Source: Leptodactylus fallax (taxonomy: Eukaryota > Chordata > Amphibia > Anura > Leptodactylidae). Taken from it: a stretch of DNA of 64,000 bases. Where the stretch lies: contig CAMRHE010000332.1 of assembly GCA_947044405.1 (NCBI GenBank), forward strand, positions 62,001-126,000, written 5' to 3'. Shown here piece by piece: positions 62,169-64,000 of this stretch (its first letter is position 1; each line of letters opens with the position of its first letter). A program made the position numbers and the translations under genes. The notes beneath the pieces were generated by a model that saw only the letters and a list, made by a program, of their open reading frames with translations, ran no database searches and was not told the DNA's origin.

Positions 62169-62759
62169 GTACAGTATCTCATTCCTGTCTACAAAACTCA
62201 GTAAGAAGTATATGAACTCTTCCTAGATTGTTTATGTACATTATGAGATTTCTTCTTGACAATGGGCACTTATTTCCAGCACTTTCTTCAATTTCTAAAT
62301 CTTTAAACAGTACTTAAGTATACTACAATATTACATATCTTAAGGTGCCAGGTCAAACCATCATCATGATGACAGCTAAAGTGCTTGATATCTACACATA
62401 TATCACAACCTCTCTCTCCCTACTGGTTGTAATAAACATTACATAATATCCCGTTTCAGCCCACATCCTTACACAACCAAGAATTCTTTATAGCTTTGGA
62501 GAATCTAAAATAAAATGAAACACCTTGATTAGAAATGTTCTATCATTTTGTGTATACATCTCCTATGCAGACCTATGTGTCTCCATGGTTACAGACTACA
62601 AACAAACACAGTGCCAAGTCTGATACACTAGTCTTGTGTTACTATCCTCTTTTCTGCTTCCTCTCTTTAGAAGCAGATGGTTATGGTTAAAAACGGATTG
62701 CAAGATTACTTTCTAAACCCTTATATTGTAGTCTATGACTAAGAAAACGCACAGGTCTG
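62169..62759. other. NXPE-B intron, proximal part
   Basis: The first about 60 bp resemble copy A's intron. No other recognised feature. Confidence 0.5.
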
Positions 62760-64000
62760 TGTAAGGGTCTTGCCAAACGTAGCAATACCCTGACACTACT
62801 GCAGCGGTCTGGGAGGAAGGACAGAGACAAGTGAGCCCTAATCTCACCCCAGCCACTGTCCCTTCCTATTGCCTCAGTTACCCTAAACGGTAAAAGGACA
62901 ACCAGAAGACTAGCCCTATACTGGGTAAGTGACACACAGAACAGGACAAGACAAAACAACACAGAAGCAGAGTGAGCAAGCCAAGGGGTCAGTAACACAC
63001 GAGCAATGCAGTACAAAGTCAAAATCCAAGAGAATAGTCAGGGGCAAGCCAAAGGGAAAGAGAATAAGGTAATAAAGTAGCAAGGGATATAACGAGGAGA
63101 GCAGGCAAAGAGAGTGCAATAACCGGCGACCATGTGAGGGCTGACAACCTGTTTATAGAAAGTCTGGGACAGCCCCAGACCTGATAGGTACACAGGCTGT
63201 CAATCACTCAGTCCAGGAAGAGATTAACTCCATGCAGTCCAGAGAGAAATGCTCAGAACACGGGTGTGGCCGGAAATCCATTAAATTATCTAGGACCATG
63301 TTCAGACTGAGCAACAAGAAACTTACACAAAGAATCAAACCGAACACGCCTCCTTCGCCACAGCGTGTGAGCGGAGGGTGGCACCGAGACCCGAACAGGC
63401 AAAGACGTTACAGTACCCCCCCCCTTTATGAGGGGCCAACGGACCCTCACCAGATAAACCAGTTTAAGTAGGACCCAGTATTTTCTCTGCCTTTAATTCC
63501 AGATCTCCCTGAACAACAACAACAGGCGCTGGAGGACCAGGCAAACATTTTTTATTTGCCTGGTGTTTCCAACCTTTACAGCTGAGACCGTCTCCTCACT
63601 GACACAATCTAAGGTGTGCAAAACAATACAGTGGGACGAGCACTGATCTCCCCATTTTACCAACTCCCTTTTACCCCAATCAAAAATAGGGTTATGTAGG
63701 TTCAGCCAGGGGAGCCCCAAAATAATATCGGAAGACATGCTCCATAACAAAAAAGCTCATGACCTCTGAATGTGCAGAACCCACTTGCAACGTGATTCAG
63801 GGGGTCTTGAATCGGACCTTACCCCTGGCCAGTGGGGCAAAATCCGCTCCAGTAACCGCCAGAGGAGTGTCAAGTGGCAAAAGTTCAATGCCTAAAGCTG
63901 AGACAAACGAGAATGTGACAAAGTTTGCCGCAGACCCAGAGTCAACTAAGGCCTGGCCAGAAACAGATCTGTCCCCAGAGGACAGAGACACAGATAACAA
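62760..64000 (-). mobile_element. Second gypsy family B element, cut by the window end
   Basis: The 3' LTR (read on minus) is 62760-63412, TGTAA...TTACA, followed inward by polypurine tract complement TACCCCCCCCCTTT and the same internal sequence as 8562 onward. As in the first copy, the protease tail lies next to the polypurine tract with no RT, RNase H or integrase between. The other LTR and the target duplication lie beyond the window. Confidence 0.9.
63493..64000 (-). pseudogene. Gypsy B protease region, broken, partial
   Basis: ALVDSGSAANFV marks the retropepsin. The frame stops at 63797-63799 (TGA where the first copy has TTA), and the tail (SSDIILGLPWLNLHNP) is in another frame, as in the first copy. 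The gag part lies past the window end. Confidence 0.85.

Overview
The window is vertebrate nuclear DNA, most likely from a frog or toad. The evidence is a split, GT-AG spliced gene of the NXPE family (neurexophilin-like plus PC-esterase domains), embedded in the mixture usual for anuran genomes: Ty3/gypsy LTR elements, Tc1/mariner, piggyBac, Harbinger-like MITEs and long satellites. The species cannot be fixed from the sequence. No prokaryotic features, CRISPR arrays, tRNA or rRNA genes were recognised.

The only host gene is NXPE copy A on the + strand. It has a candidate 5' noncoding exon (3787-4021), a signal-anchor exon (7096-7188, carrying an in-frame TAG), a large neurexophilin-type exon (13198-13904), two small exons (29464-29522, 31687-31893) and a terminal exon (33325-33863). 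Splice phases match at every junction. The pieces add up to about 534 codons, the expected family length. A second copy (B) starts downstream: a duplicated noncoding exon lies at 40759-40982 and a duplicated, stop-free signal-anchor exon at 62076-62168. Copy B continues past the window, so this is a tandem NXPE cluster.

Layout. 1-1088 is an LTR of gypsy family A (minus). 7902-10770 is a gypsy family B element (minus) with a gag-protease region and no reverse transcriptase, flanked by CTGGT duplications. 10970-12546 is a decayed Tc1 element. Intron 2 of NXPE-A (13905-29463) holds a Tc1 relic, a 33-bp repeat, a family B-related solo LTR (AGTTG duplication), a 2.7-kb satellite of 10-bp units, a nearly intact Tc1 element (minus) and a 6.4-kb satellite of 36-bp units ending about 135 bp before exon 3. 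Introns 3 and 4 hold a 46-bp minisatellite and another Tc1/IS630 relic. The region after the gene has a 141-bp tandem repeat, another solo LTR, and a piggyBac transposon (43410-45997) inserted into one arm of a large palindromic element. 48720-58436 is a gypsy family A element with gag, protease, RT/RNase H and integrase, in a highly unusual insertion structure. The window ends inside another family B element.

The mobile elements carry visible lesions: frameshifts and stops in gypsy A, a 1-G frameshift in piggyBac, indels in both Tc1 elements, and loss of most of pol in gypsy B. The most unusual structures are the gypsy A insertion bounded by two U5 ends and about 570-bp direct repeats, the indel-free 10-bp satellite, the higher-order 36-bp satellite inside a gene, and the piggyBac insertion whose empty site survives in the other arm of its host palindrome.
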